DNA of 64,000 nucleotides, taken from assembly GCA_027459525.1 (NCBI GenBank), contig DAIDIC010000210.1, positions 1 through 64,000 on the forward strand, given 5' to 3'. The first letter of the stretch is position 1; each line of letters begins with the position of its first letter. The notes beneath the pieces were generated by a model. The model was not told where the DNA came from. It worked only from the letters and a program-made list of their open reading frames with translations, and ran no database searches. Of this stretch, positions 9,442-19,287 are shown piece after piece. Origin of the DNA: JAJYBV01 sp021812265 (GTDB lineage Bacteria > Chloroflexota > Ktedonobacteria > Ktedonobacterales > JACDGC01). Both the position numbers and the translations under genes were made by a program.

Positions 9442-9476
9442 GGGGCAGGCCCCAAAACAGGGTTTTGGAGCGCCCC
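9442..9476 (-). terminator. possible terminator hairpin after hutU
   Basis: A GC-rich inverted repeat (outer GGGGC/GCCCC, inner CCAAAA/TTTTGG) lies about 70 bp beyond the hutU stop and before the DUF4190 copy 2 start. There is no clean T-run, so termination is a guess. Confidence 0.3.
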
Positions 9477-9544
9477 CAAATTCCTTCTTATTCCCTTTCA
9501 AGGTTCAGATCTATAAATAACTCAACCACAAACAATACATACCA

Positions 9545-11227
9545 TTACTCATCCAACATGGGAATATCTACCCCACGTTCACGGGCAACGTTTTGAGCTT
9601 TTTCGTAACCGGCGTCTACATGCCGCATAACACCAGTGCCGGGGTCATTAGTAAGCACACGACGCAATTTCTGCGCCGCCCGCTCAGAGCCATCTGCCAC
9701 AACTACCATACCGGCGTGCAGCGAATAGCCAATACCAACACCTCCGCCATTATGCACCGAAACCCATGAAGCGCCCGACGCGGTATTCAACAGCGCATTT
9801 AAAATTGGCCAATCAGCAATAGCGTCTGATCCATCTTTCATGGCTTCTGTTTCACGATATGGCGAAGCAACGGAACCGCTATCCAGATGATCGCGGCCAA
9901 TGACAATCGGACCTTTCACCTTGCCGGCGCGCACCAGTTCATTAAAAAGCAGTCCAGCTTTATCGCGTTCACCATAGCCAAGCCAGCAAATACGCGCCGG
10001 CAATCCTTGAAAATGAATGCGCTGCTCGGCCATCGTAATCCAGCGGCGCAGGCCAGCGTCTTCAGGGAACAGCTTCAACAGCTCCTGATCGGTAGTAAAA
10101 ATGTCTTGCGGGTCTCCGGAAAGAGCAGCCCAGCGAAACGGGCCTTTTCCTTCGCAGAACAGCGGTCGTATAAACGCCGGAACAAATCCGGGGAAATCTA
10201 GCGCATTGGTAACGCCGGCCTTGAGCGCCTGCCCGCGAATATTATTGCCATAATCGAAGGTAACCGAGCCTTGTTTTTGAAATTCCAGCATTGCCTTAAC
10301 ATGTTCACCCATCGACGCTACAGAAAGCTTTTCATACTCTGCAGGATTATTTGTGCGAAGTTCGGCGGCGGCTTCCAATGAATAATGCGCCGGTATATAG
10401 CCGTTTAAGGCGTCGTGCGCTGAAGTTTGATCTGTAACTAAATCGGGAACCCAGCCGCTGCGCGCTAATTCTGGGTGAATTTCCGCAGCGTTGCCCAGCA
10501 GCCCAATTGATTTTGCAATTCCCGCTTTTTTATACGCCTCGGCGCGAGCCAATGCGTCCTCCAGCGAATCGCTCATCTCATCCAGATATCCGGTATCGAT
10601 CCGGCGCTGAATACGTGAGACGTCTGCCTCTACAGCAATACATACACCTTCATTCATGGTAACTGCCAGCGGCTGAGCGCCTCCCATACCGCCAAGGCCT
10701 GCGGTCAGCGTTATCGTTCCTTTTAAGGATCCGCCAAAATATTGGCGCGCCGCCTCGGCAAACGTTTCATATGTTCCCTGAACTATGCCTTGAGAGCCGA
10801 TATAAATCCACGATCCCGCCGTCATCTGGCCATACATAGTTAAGCCAAGAGCGTCTAAACGGCGAAACTCATCCCAATTGCTCCACTCGCCTACCAAATT
10901 GGCGTTAGCAATCAACACACGCGGCGCATCCGGTGATGTGGTAAATACACCTACAGGTTTTCCCGACTGCACCAGCAAGGTTTCATCATTTTCCAAACGG
11001 CGCAGCGTGCGCACAATTGCGTCAAAACTTTCCCAGTTTCTGGCGGCTTTTCCCGATCCCCCATAGATGATCAGATCATCCGGGCGTTCCGCAACATCGG
11101 GATCTAAGTTATTCATCAGCATGCGCAGCGCCGCTTCCTGTTCCCAGCCTTTGCAGGATATTTCGGAACCGTGCGGCGCGCGCACCACACGCGGCCCGGC
11201 ATGGTTATGAGTATCAGAGATTGCCAT
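9545..11227 (-). CDS. hutU: urocanate hydratase
   Basis: Urocanase, the second enzyme of histidine degradation, converting urocanate to 4-imidazolone-5-propionate with a tightly bound NAD. The 560-residue length is normal. Diagnostic segments are LIIYGGSGKAARNW, the NAD-binding TAGLGGMGGAQPLAV, and ARICWLGYGERDKAGL, whose Cys corresponds to the conserved active-site region. The ATG at 11227 has GGAGG 8 bases upstream; the frame extends to 11251. No hutH, hutI or formimino-hydrolase gene is next to it, so the rest of the pathway must be elsewhere. Confidence 0.95.
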   Translation of the reverse strand: MAISDTHNHAGPRVVRAPHGSEISCKGWEQEAALRMLMNNLDPDVAERPDDLIIYGGSGKAARNWESFDAIVRTLRRLENDETLLVQSGKPVGVFTTSPDAPRVLIANANLVGEWSNWDEFRRLDALGLTMYGQMTAGSWIYIGSQGIVQGTYETFAEAARQYFGGSLKGTITLTAGLGGMGGAQPLAVTMNEGVCIAVEADVSRIQRRIDTGYLDEMSDSLEDALARAEAYKKAGIAKSIGLLGNAAEIHPELARSGWVPDLVTDQTSAHDALNGYIPAHYSLEAAAELRTNNPAEYEKLSVASMGEHVKAMLEFQKQGSVTFDYGNNIRGQALKAGVTNALDFPGFVPAFIRPLFCEGKGPFRWAALSGDPQDIFTTDQELLKLFPEDAGLRRWITMAEQRIHFQGLPARICWLGYGERDKAGLLFNELVRAGKVKGPIVIGRDHLDSGSVASPYRETEAMKDGSDAIADWPILNALLNTASGASWVSVHNGGGVGIGYSLHAGMVVVADGSERAAQKLRRVLTNDPGTGVMRHVDAGYEKAQNVARERGVDIPMLDE

Positions 11228-11411
11228 ACATTGGCCTCCACATCGAGACAAAATCAGCGTTTTTCATATCCGGCAAATTATTTTCGCATATAGCGGCGCT
11301 TTATACGCGCAAAAACTATAAAAGGAGCGCGCTAAACATTGCCAAAAACGCCTAAAAAAGAAAGCGCCTATGGCTACAGCGTAACATGAAACCGGTTATT
11401 TCCGCAAGCGT

Positions 11412-12746
11412 TTACCTGGCCAACAGTTTATTAGCAAACGCAGCGCGTTCCAACTGCTCTCGGAATTGCGGCGCCGCAATTTCAATTAATTTCAGCGCTC
11501 TATCTTTCAGGCTAAGGCCATGCAAATAGGCAACGCCATATTCGGTAATAACATAATACAAATGCGCTTTCGTTGTAGTAACCGAGGCTCCTGGGGCAAG
11601 AAACGGCGTAATGCGTGAAATTTGCCCATCAATCGGTTCTTGCATCATAGCGTCTAAATCTTCATCGGCCATTTTTTTTGCAGAAACTGTAGAAGGAAGC
11701 GCAATAATCGGCTTGCCATTTGGCGAAAGCGCTGCGCCGCGCAAAAAGTCCATCTGCCCGCCCACACCGCTGTAAATATATGTTCCAATAGATTCCGCGC
11801 ACACTTGGCCGGTTAAATCTACTTGAATAGCGCTGTTGATAGACACCATATGATCGAACTGCCGGATAATATGTGAATCATTCGTATAATCAAACGGATA
11901 AAATTCAACCATCGGATTATCATCGATAAAATCCATCAGTTCCTGGGACCCAATGGCAAATGAAGAGACAATCTTCCCCGGATCCAGCTTCTTACGCGCG
12001 CCGGTAATTACTCCTTTTTTCACTAAATTAATAACACCATCAGAAAACATTTCTGTGTGAATGCCTAAATTGCGGCGATCCCCCAGTTCTGACAACACAG
12101 CGTTGGGAATAGCGCCAATACCCATCTGCAGGGTTGCGCCATCTTCTATCAATTCAGCTGTATAGCGGCCAATACGGCTCTGTACATCATTCGGACGCAC
12201 AACATCAGTTACATACAACGGATCCGAGCAGTGCACGGCATACTCTATTCTGGAAAAATTGATGAATCCCATACCATGCGCTCTGGGAACATGCGGATTC
12301 ACTAACGCCACTACATGCCTTGCGTGGTTTACTGCGGCCAATGTAGCGTCTACCGCAGGACCCAAAGAGCAGCACCCATGGCTGTCGGGTGGCGATACTT
12401 GGATAAACGCAACATCAATGGCCATTTCGCCGCCGTGGCGAAACGTTGCCGGAACATCCGAAAGGAATATGGGGGTATACGTTCCCCGCCCAGAATTAAT
12501 TGCCTGCCGCGTGTTATCGCTCACAAATATAGCTCGCAGCAAAAAATGCCCCGCCCACTGAGGATCGGTATATGGGGTTGGGCCATAGGTGTGCAAATGC
12601 ACAATTTCTACATTTTCCAATTCTTGGCCGCGCGCCGTTAAAGCTTGCAGCAACGGAGTCGGCGTTACAGCAAACCCCTGTACATATACTCTATTACCCG
12701 ATTGAACAACACGAACCGCTTCTTCGGCTGTGCACCATGTCGTCAT
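11412..12746 (-). CDS. acetyl-CoA hydrolase / 4-hydroxybutyrate CoA-transferase family enzyme
   Basis: Family I-like CoA-transferase of 444 residues. It has the N-terminal domain with VSPPDSHGCCSLG and the C-terminal domain with LQMGIGAIPNAVLSELG followed by LGIHTEMFSDG. The Glu in HTEM (Glu232) sits where 4-hydroxybutyrate CoA-transferases carry the glutamate that forms the CoA thioester. Members move CoA between acetyl-CoA and short hydroxy or carboxylic acids; the acceptor here cannot be set from sequence. It lies 184 bp upstream of hutU on the same strand, so cotranscription is possible but not shown. Confidence 0.85.
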   Translation of the reverse strand: MTTWCTAEEAVRVVQSGNRVYVQGFAVTPTPLLQALTARGQELENVEIVHLHTYGPTPYTDPQWAGHFLLRAIFVSDNTRQAINSGRGTYTPIFLSDVPATFRHGGEMAIDVAFIQVSPPDSHGCCSLGPAVDATLAAVNHARHVVALVNPHVPRAHGMGFINFSRIEYAVHCSDPLYVTDVVRPNDVQSRIGRYTAELIEDGATLQMGIGAIPNAVLSELGDRRNLGIHTEMFSDGVINLVKKGVITGARKKLDPGKIVSSFAIGSQELMDFIDDNPMVEFYPFDYTNDSHIIRQFDHMVSINSAIQVDLTGQVCAESIGTYIYSGVGGQMDFLRGAALSPNGKPIIALPSTVSAKKMADEDLDAMMQEPIDGQISRITPFLAPGASVTTTKAHLYYVITEYGVAYLHGLSLKDRALKLIEIAAPQFREQLERAAFANKLLAR

Positions 12747-12845
12747 AAAAAGAACCTTTCTGCTTATAAACCAGCCCAGTACTCAAAAAAAATTTTTACT
12801 TACATATCTGCTACTCACATTGTATCCCTCACCACATTTATTGTA

Positions 12846-12861
12846 TCTGATCTATATCACA
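12846..12861. promoter_or_regulatory. CRP-like palindrome upstream of the CoA-transferase gene
   Basis: On the minus strand the sequence reads TGTGATATAGATCAGA, one base from the TGTGA-N6-TCACA half-site pattern bound by CRP/FNR-type regulators. It is about 100 bp before the CoA-transferase start. No CRP-type DNA-binding protein is encoded in the window. Confidence 0.3.
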
Positions 12862-13015
12862 TAATATTAATTTTGTGAGTTAACTGAGAGACAGCATGAC
12901 AAATTCTGCAGGGTCATGTTATAATACCTGCAAAATACCCATTTCCGGCAATCGTCTAAGCGGTTGTCTGTTATTTTTATCGGGAAAATTACCCATTTAA
13001 ATCAGATCAGTATAG

Positions 13016-13153
13016 TAGGACTTTCGCTTGAAAGAACAGCATATGTTTCTCGTATTTGAAGCAGAAGGGGGCTGGGGACACCCCAGAACCGCGTACAAGG
13101 GACGACTGCCCCGTATACATCCCTCGATTTTCCCTGCTGAAGCGAAAGTCCTG
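13016..13153 (+). repeat. dispersed terminal-inverted-repeat element, copy A
   Basis: Begins T-AGGACTTTCGCT and ends AGCGAAAGTCCT-G, with two internal hairpins (CTGGGG/CCCCAG and a GTACAAGGG-type arm). It is flanked by an exact 5-bp duplication TATAG (13011-13015 and 13154-13158), evidence of insertion. It ends 28 bp before the moxR start, so it lies in that gene's leader. Confidence 0.85.
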
Positions 13154-13181
13154 TATAGTATTTATTTATCAAGGAAACATC

Positions 13182-14156
13182 ATGAATAATCCAACACCAA
13201 ATGCGCAATCCGTCTTTGAATGGGCGCAAAAAATCCGCGAAAATATCGGCAAAGTTATCGTTGGCAAACAAGAAGTTATCGATCTGCTGCTCGCCGCCAT
13301 GCTGAGCAATGGACATGTCCTTATAAATGATTATCCGGGCAGCGGAAAAACAATGCTGGCAAAATCATTGGCGAAATCACTGGGAATGCAGTTTCAGCGT
13401 ATCCAAGGCACACCTGATTTATTGCCAACCGATGTCACCGGCGTAAGCTATTATGACCAAAAACAAAATAACTTCATTTTTAGAAACGGTCCAATATTTA
13501 CCCAACTGCTGCTTTTTGATGAAATTAACCGCGCAACCCCTCGCACGCAATCTGCGCTGCTGGAAGCAATGGCAGAAATGCAAGTGACGGTAGACAGAGA
13601 CACAATGCGGCTGCCCGAGCCATTTATGGCCATTGCCACACAAAACCCTGTAGAAATGGAAGGCACATTTCCGCTGCCGGAAGCGCAGTTAGATAGATTT
13701 ATTATCAGCGCGCAAATGGGGTATCCGGAAGAAGAAGAAGAATTGTTTATGACACGCCGGTTCAAAACAGAAGAGCCGTTGGAAACAATTGAAGCGGTTT
13801 CCTTCTCCGACGATATTATGCGCATGCAGCAAAAGATTAGAACCGCTATTTGGGCGCCGGATGTTGAACGCTATTTAGTTGCAATCATCCGCGGAACACG
13901 CAATCACCCGCTGATTGAATTAGGAGCCAGCCCGCGCGCAACCCTTGCGCTGTATCGCATGTGCGAAGCATGGGCTTTTATGAATGGCAGAATATTTGTA
14001 GAGCCTGATGATGTAAAAAAAATGGCGGCGCCAGTGCTTGCGCATCGGCTGATTATGAAAAGCAGCATCCGCCGAAGAACTTCCGGCGCAAAAGATGTTA
14101 TCACCGAAATCATCGCGTCGGTTATTGCGCCAGTTGAATTTACCAAAGGCCGCTGA
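13182..14156 (+). CDS. MoxR-family AAA+ ATPase
   Basis: A 324-residue AAA+ ATPase of the MoxR class, chaperone-like ATPases that usually act with a von Willebrand/DUF58 partner in envelope or metal-insertion processes. Visible motifs are Walker A NDYPGSGKTMLAKSLA (about residues 45-60), Walker B LLFDEINRA, and sensor ATQNPVEMEGTFPLPEAQLDRF. The ATG at 13182 is chosen because AAGGAA lies about 9 bases upstream; the frame remains open back to 13056, but that extension is only the inserted repeat copy A. It is followed after 5 bp by a DUF58 gene, the classic MoxR operon. Confidence 0.92.
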   Translation: MNNPTPNAQSVFEWAQKIRENIGKVIVGKQEVIDLLLAAMLSNGHVLINDYPGSGKTMLAKSLAKSLGMQFQRIQGTPDLLPTDVTGVSYYDQKQNNFIFRNGPIFTQLLLFDEINRATPRTQSALLEAMAEMQVTVDRDTMRLPEPFMAIATQNPVEMEGTFPLPEAQLDRFIISAQMGYPEEEEELFMTRRFKTEEPLETIEAVSFSDDIMRMQQKIRTAIWAPDVERYLVAIIRGTRNHPLIELGASPRATLALYRMCEAWAFMNGRIFVEPDDVKKMAAPVLAHRLIMKSSIRRRTSGAKDVITEIIASVIAPVEFTKGR

Positions 14157-14161
14157 TTCCT

Positions 14162-15505
14162 ATGGATTATAATATTGGCAAATTCCGAACCGAAAAAGAC
14201 GCGATTGCTTTTATCGGATGGTTTATATTTGCAGGAACACTTACTCTATTGGCGGCAAGCAGCAAAAATGGCCTATTCCTGTTGCTTGCCCTATTTGCGG
14301 CCTTTATTGGCGGCGCGCTTGAATTATGGCATAGGCTTGGCTTTCGAGGTGTTAGCGTAAAGCAGCAGACTATCCCTGCGCGCGTTACTATCGGGGAAGA
14401 TTTTATGCTGGAAATTGCTGTAGAAAATCGGAAACGGCTGCCAATGCCATGGATAGAAGTTACCTGTGAAATATCCGCAGATATACCATTATCAAAATAT
14501 ATTGCGCAATCTTCCTATAAAGCCGGAAAACTGGATTTAATCAGCGCATTTTCCCTCTGGTCTATGGATCGAATCCGCCGTAAATTTTTGTTTCACGCAA
14601 CAAAACGAGGATATTTTATCTTTGGCCCGGTAACAGTTCGCATGAGTGACCCTTTCGGGTGGAAAGTCCGTGAAATTCGTCTGCTGCGAAGCGCCAACGC
14701 AGGCATTATCATCTATCCTAAAGTTATGGATATAGGGCGGTTTGGTCTGCCTGCCCACAGTCTGCTTGGCGAAATGAAACCGTTTCGACATTTTCTTGAA
14801 GATCCGCTGAAAGTAATGGGAGTGCGGGAATACATTATTGGCGATGACCCGCGCCGCATTCATTGGAAAAATACCGCGAAGGCCGGCGCGCTCCGCAGCA
14901 AAATATACGATTCCAGCAACAAAGTAGATTTGCTGATTGCTTTAAATATAAACACCTATCCACAAATTGCAATGGGACACGACGAAAATTTATTAGAGCT
15001 TTCCATAACATTTGCCGCATCTATATCTGAATGGGCATTGGAACAAAAACATTCCGTTGGGTTGCTTGCCAACTGCCTGTTACAATCTATACAACATGTT
15101 ATTACGGCAGAGAATTCGCTGGCGGATGAACCGCTCACGAAAAACGCTGATACCCGCTTAACCTACGTGCCAATTGGCAGAAATGCTGTACAAGGTGAAC
15201 GCATGCTGAATGCGCTGGCTAGGCTGCTGACTGTTTGGGGATCTTCTATGCAGCAGCGATTGGAAAATATACAAAGTGAACTGCCAATCGGCGCTACTAT
15301 TTTGTATGTTGGCGCAATTCGCGCTTTAAATGACGAAATTATGGCGCAGCTTCTTGCCATGCAACACGCCGGTATGGGAATAATTTTAGCGGTAACCGGC
15401 GAACCAAACGAGGAAATACAAGTATATACTGGCTCTATTCCCATTTTTCATATCGGCGGAACGGAGCTTTGGAACATGATAAACGGAAAATCTGATGAAA
15501 CATAA
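14162..15505 (+). CDS. DUF58 domain protein, MoxR partner
   Basis: A 447-residue protein with two N-terminal transmembrane helices (about residues 18-55), a beta-rich region and the DUF58 signature VREYIIGDDPRRIHWKNTAKAGAL in the middle, followed by a vWA-like domain. DUF58 proteins accompany MoxR ATPases across bacteria and are thought to be their membrane-anchored partners. The gene begins 5 bp after moxR and overlaps the next gene by 11 bp, so the three are cotranslated. Confidence 0.88.
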   Translation: MDYNIGKFRTEKDAIAFIGWFIFAGTLTLLAASSKNGLFLLLALFAAFIGGALELWHRLGFRGVSVKQQTIPARVTIGEDFMLEIAVENRKRLPMPWIEVTCEISADIPLSKYIAQSSYKAGKLDLISAFSLWSMDRIRRKFLFHATKRGYFIFGPVTVRMSDPFGWKVREIRLLRSANAGIIIYPKVMDIGRFGLPAHSLLGEMKPFRHFLEDPLKVMGVREYIIGDDPRRIHWKNTAKAGALRSKIYDSSNKVDLLIALNINTYPQIAMGHDENLLELSITFAASISEWALEQKHSVGLLANCLLQSIQHVITAENSLADEPLTKNADTRLTYVPIGRNAVQGERMLNALARLLTVWGSSMQQRLENIQSELPIGATILYVGAIRALNDEIMAQLLAMQHAGMGIILAVTGEPNEEIQVYTGSIPIFHIGGTELWNMINGKSDET

Positions 15506-16901
15506 TACTATAACTGCCGTTATCCGGATAGACACCATCCTAATACCGATTACACAAAGCTTAATGGAATCGGCGCAAATCATCGTCGTCTTTGCCGTAC
15601 TTGCGCAAGTTTTTGCAAACACATATACAGGTTCGCCATTTGCTTTGCCATCATTTTTTGCCATTAATCTGGGACAAATATGGGTTTTGCAGTGGATCTA
15701 TTCACGAAACGGCCGCGAACAAAAATATACCCGCTTCTTTGAGGTCATAGTATATATTGCAGTATTTTTGCTGCTCTCCGCTGCCAGTTTAAATGCAGTT
15801 TTCACTGATTATTTTTGGCTTAAAGAGTTTATTATTGCGCTGACTGTTGCTATTTTATGGCGGACACATATTATCAGCGGCGGTAAAAAACACACTGCTG
15901 CTCAGCAAACTACATTTCTTATAGGATTTGGCGCATTTGTTTTTGCAACAATCGTAGCAGGATTCAACGGCATACAACTCACAAACTTTATTTTGCAATT
16001 ATTTCCGATTTTTGCTTTAAGCGGCTTAATAACAATATCGCTTACGCGGTTGACAATATTGCAAAAAAAACTTATCAACAGATCTGCCGCCGAACAAAGT
16101 CTAACCATGCGCTGGCTGCTGTTAACATCGCTTATCAGTTTAGCTTTGCTGATACTATCTTTATTATTCGATTCCCTCATCTCAATAAATATGTTGGATG
16201 CGGTAACCTCATTTTTTATGCCTTTATGGGATGTTATTGGTGTTTTTGCTTTGGTTATTGGGATAGTTTTAGCGTTCAGTGTAGAAATTATTTTTTATCC
16301 GGTGCGCTGGGTTATCTATTTCTTAGAGTCACTTTTACATAAAGGAAATCAACAGATTACACCTCCGTCTGGGATACAATTAAAATCTATCCCAGACGTT
16401 GTATCGTCTCAGCAAACTATTACCCTCATTCAATATATATTGATAGCGTTACTGGCAATGCTTACAATATATATTGTACTTCGCATTCTTAAAACAACAT
16501 TTAATAGAACTTCCACAGCAGATTATGAAGATATTCATGAACATCTTGCGATTTCTTCGGAAACTTCTAAAAAATATGGTCTCTATTGGCCATATGATTC
16601 CACCAAAATTGATGAATCTTCTGTAAGAGCGCGTTACCGTGAATTGCTGGAATATATTCAGAAAAAGCATCCGCGGCTGGCGCGAAACATGGCGGAAACT
16701 CCTTTGGAATATAAACGAAGATTACAAGCGACACTGAATAAAGAGGAAGAACCGGCGAGAAGCGCAACACAAGCGGCGCTGCAAGCATTAACCAACGCCT
16801 ACCGGCAAGAGCGCTATGGCAAGCTGACAGCAGACGACACACAAAAGAAAAACGCGCGCGCATGGGCAAAACAGGTTACGGAGCATTTTCCCACAATATA
16901 G
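15495..16901 (+). CDS. DUF4129-containing polytopic membrane protein
   Basis: A 468-residue membrane protein with about eight hydrophobic segments in the first 300 residues, a further helix near residues 310-335 and a soluble helical C-terminus (YRELLEYIQKKHPRLARNMAETPLEYKRRLQ ... ALTNAYRQERYGK in outline) matching the DUF4129 pattern often found at the end of transglutaminase-like MoxR-operon proteins. Here the transglutaminase domain itself is absent. It overlaps the DUF58 gene by 11 bp and closes the operon. Function unknown; probably part of a membrane complex with MoxR and DUF58. Confidence 0.75.
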   Translation: MKHNTITAVIRIDTILIPITQSLMESAQIIVVFAVLAQVFANTYTGSPFALPSFFAINLGQIWVLQWIYSRNGREQKYTRFFEVIVYIAVFLLLSAASLNAVFTDYFWLKEFIIALTVAILWRTHIISGGKKHTAAQQTTFLIGFGAFVFATIVAGFNGIQLTNFILQLFPIFALSGLITISLTRLTILQKKLINRSAAEQSLTMRWLLLTSLISLALLILSLLFDSLISINMLDAVTSFFMPLWDVIGVFALVIGIVLAFSVEIIFYPVRWVIYFLESLLHKGNQQITPPSGIQLKSIPDVVSSQQTITLIQYILIALLAMLTIYIVLRILKTTFNRTSTADYEDIHEHLAISSETSKKYGLYWPYDSTKIDESSVRARYRELLEYIQKKHPRLARNMAETPLEYKRRLQATLNKEEEPARSATQAALQALTNAYRQERYGKLTADDTQKKNARAWAKQVTEHFPTI

Positions 16902-16922
16902 GCAGCAACGGTGTATGCAACG

Positions 16923-17771
16923 TTATGATTGCATGGCAGTCAGCAATCGCTGCATATTCAGCCCTAGCGCAGCCTCTTGTGCGGCAGTTTCTAATGCGGC
17001 GGATCGCAAATATGCCAGCATTTTTTTCTGGCTGATTACCGCATAGTCGCTGCCCCAAACAATATGCTCAGGGGAAACTCCACAATGTAACGCCGCAGAA
17101 AAAATGGCGGAATCGTATAAATACGCCGACGCGGCGCAGTCGTACCAGCAATGTTGCGCAATTGCTTGAATTTCCGGCATAAGATGATAGAAGGGCAAGC
17201 CACCGCCCCAATGGGCAGCAATAACCATATTTTCGGGGAAAGCCGCCAAAAAAGCTGCCAGTTCCTGCGGAAAAACCTGCTCTTTACCTGCGTATATATG
17301 GCCAACCGGCTCACTCGTGTGCGTTAAAATAATAAGTTTGCGTTCACGCGCAACCTCAGCCAACGGGCGCAGCAAATCGCTGTCACTCAGCGCATACTGC
17401 TGGCCTGCCGGCATAAGTTCGCCAACGCCGCGAAACCCCATACCGGCGCAGCGCTCAACTTCTTGCGCGCAGCCTTTTGCAGTTGGATTTACAGAAGCAA
17501 ACGCTGTCAATCGAGAAGGATATTTTTGAATAGAATCTGCCAGATAATCATTCGTTAAGCGGATTAAGCCAGTATCTTTCCAGGCAAACCCGCATATAAC
17601 CGATATATCTATGCCGTTGCGATCCATAGAAGCAATAAGATCTTCTGCAGAAGCCAGCCGCGCCTTTGGGTTAGCATATAGCTCGGCAAACCAACTGTCT
17701 TTCTGCAAAAATAGCGCTTTCCCTGCAGAAACTTCCGGAGGGAAAATATGTGTATGAGCGTCAATTATCAC
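16923..17771 (-). CDS. metal-dependent amidohydrolase (TIM-barrel, amidohydrolase-2 type)
   Basis: A 282-residue amidohydrolase-related protein. Metal ligands are visible: DAHTHIF at residues 4-10 (HxH), ILTHTSEP, VIAAHWGGG and VWGSDYAV near the C-terminus (catalytic Asp). The family includes decarboxylases and hydrolases of cyclic or aromatic acids, so the substrate is open. The start is GTG at 17771, only 6 bp after the livF stop, so it is the last gene of the branched-chain amino-acid transporter operon. Confidence 0.8.
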   Translation of the reverse strand: MIIDAHTHIFPPEVSAGKALFLQKDSWFAELYANPKARLASAEDLIASMDRNGIDISVICGFAWKDTGLIRLTNDYLADSIQKYPSRLTAFASVNPTAKGCAQEVERCAGMGFRGVGELMPAGQQYALSDSDLLRPLAEVARERKLIILTHTSEPVGHIYAGKEQVFPQELAAFLAAFPENMVIAAHWGGGLPFYHLMPEIQAIAQHCWYDCAASAYLYDSAIFSAALHCGVSPEHIVWGSDYAVISQKKMLAYLRSAALETAAQEAALGLNMQRLLTAMQS

Positions 17772-17777
17772 GTTGCA

Positions 17778-18482
17778 TTAACCGCCAAGATACGCTGCCC
17801 GCACAGTGTCGTTTTTCAGCAGATTTTGCGCAGTGTCTTCCATTATAATTTTGCCTGATTGCAAAACATAGCCTCTGTCAGCGTTACTCAGCGCCATAAA
17901 AGCATTTTGCTCCACCAAAAATATCGTCACACCATCTTGCCGTATTTTATGTATTGTATCAAACACAGTTTGCACCAAAATCGGCGAAAGCCCCAGCGAA
18001 GGCTCATCTAAGCACAATAATTGCGGCCGCGCCATCAAAGCGCGCCCAATTGCCAGCATTTGCTGCTCCCCGCCAGACATGGTGCCGGAAATTTGTTTGT
18101 CGCGCTCTTTCAGTCGGGGAAACAGCGCATACACTTTATCAATATCTTCAGCAACCTGCGTGGTGTTGGTAAACATAAATGCGCCCATTTCCAAATTTTC
18201 ACGCACCGTCATGCGAGAAAAAACGCGGCGTCCTTCAGGCGAGAGGATGATACCTTTTTTAATAATTTGATCAGTTTTCAAGGTATCTATCCGCTCACCC
18301 TTAAACATTACCTTGCCATCTTTCGGTTTTACCAAACCAAAAATTGTTTTCATGGTAGTGGTTTTACCGGCGGCGTTTGCGCCGAGCAAGCAAACTATTT
18401 CACCTTGGTTTACTTTCACGGTCATATCCTGCAACACATGGCTGGGGCCATAAAATGTATTAATATTCTGCAATTCTAGCAT
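17778..18482 (-). CDS. livF: branched-chain amino-acid ABC transporter ATPase LivF
   Basis: A 234-residue ATP-binding subunit of a HAAT-family importer for branched-chain or related amino acids. Walker A is LLGANAAGKTTTMK, the signature MSGGEQQMLAIGRAL and Walker B LLCLDEPSLGLSP. The Ala in place of the usual Gly (GANAAGKT) in the P-loop is normal for LivF. I start at the ATG at 18482, 4 bp after the livG stop with GAAGG upstream; the longer frame to 18581 would overlap livG. Confidence 0.92.
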   Translation of the reverse strand: MLELQNINTFYGPSHVLQDMTVKVNQGEIVCLLGANAAGKTTTMKTIFGLVKPKDGKVMFKGERIDTLKTDQIIKKGIILSPEGRRVFSRMTVRENLEMGAFMFTNTTQVAEDIDKVYALFPRLKERDKQISGTMSGGEQQMLAIGRALMARPQLLCLDEPSLGLSPILVQTVFDTIHKIRQDGVTIFLVEQNAFMALSNADRGYVLQSGKIIMEDTAQNLLKNDTVRAAYLGG

Positions 18483-18486
18483 ACTT

Positions 18487-19287
18487 TTAAGCGCCTTCAA
18501 CTTTCCGTCCAAGATATGCCTCAATAACCAAATCATTATGCTGAATTTCTGCGGGAAGCCCTTCGGCAATCTTTCTCCCATAATCCAATACAGCTATCCT
18601 ATCAGAAATGCCCATAGTTACCTGCAATTTGTGTTCAATCAGCAAAATGGTTAAATCAAATTCCTGCCGTAATCGTTGAATATATTTTATTGCTTCCGCC
18701 GTTTCGGCGTCATTCATACCGGCAGTTGGTTCATCCAGCAGCAGCAGCTTGGGCCGTGACCCTAACGCGCGAACAATTTCTAAGCGTCGGCGAAACGCAT
18801 ACGCCAAATTAGCCGCATACTCTTCTTTGCGAAATACCAATTCGGAGCCAAAAAAGGATAATAATTGTAAGGCGCGATTGTGGGCTTTTTTTTCTGCGGC
18901 GCGGTAATTCGGCAGCCGAAAGGTTACGGAAAACAGATCACTGGGGATGAAAGGATGCTGGCCAACCATAGCATTTTCCATAATGGTCATATTATTAAAC
19001 AGGCGGATATTTTGAAATGTACGCGCTATACCACGGCGCAAAACCCTATCCGGCGAAAGATTTTTTAATGAAGATCCATTAAAAATAATTTCTCCGGATG
19101 TAGGCTGGTAGATACCTGTTATCAGATTAAATACCGTCGTTTTTCCGGCGCCATTCGGGCCGATAATACTGAAGATTTCACCTTTTCGAACTTCCAAATC
19201 TATGGAATCCACTGCGGTCAGTCCGCCAAAACTTTTGGTAACATGCTTCAGTTGTAAAAGCACTTCTCCCTTTGATGTTCCAGCCAT
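18487..19287 (-). CDS. livG: branched-chain amino-acid ABC transporter ATPase LivG
   Basis: The second ATPase of the transporter, 266 residues. Walker A is IIGPNGAGKTTVFN and Walker B LLLLDEPTAGMND. The signature region reads LAYAFRRRLEIVRALGS, the degenerate LSYG(x)QR version usual in LivG (here with LAYAFR). GGGAG precedes the ATG at 19287. The start abuts the livM stop directly. Confidence 0.92.
   Translation of the reverse strand: MAGTSKGEVLLQLKHVTKSFGGLTAVDSIDLEVRKGEIFSIIGPNGAGKTTVFNLITGIYQPTSGEIIFNGSSLKNLSPDRVLRRGIARTFQNIRLFNNMTIMENAMVGQHPFIPSDLFSVTFRLPNYRAAEKKAHNRALQLLSFFGSELVFRKEEYAANLAYAFRRRLEIVRALGSRPKLLLLDEPTAGMNDAETAEAIKYIQRLRQEFDLTILLIEHKLQVTMGISDRIAVLDYGRKIAEGLPAEIQHNDLVIEAYLGRKVEGA

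Noticed and set aside
13056..13181. N-terminal extension of the MoxR frame
   Set aside because: The extension lies inside the inserted repeat copy A and has no ribosome site; the ATG at 13182 has both a proper site and the normal MoxR N-terminus.
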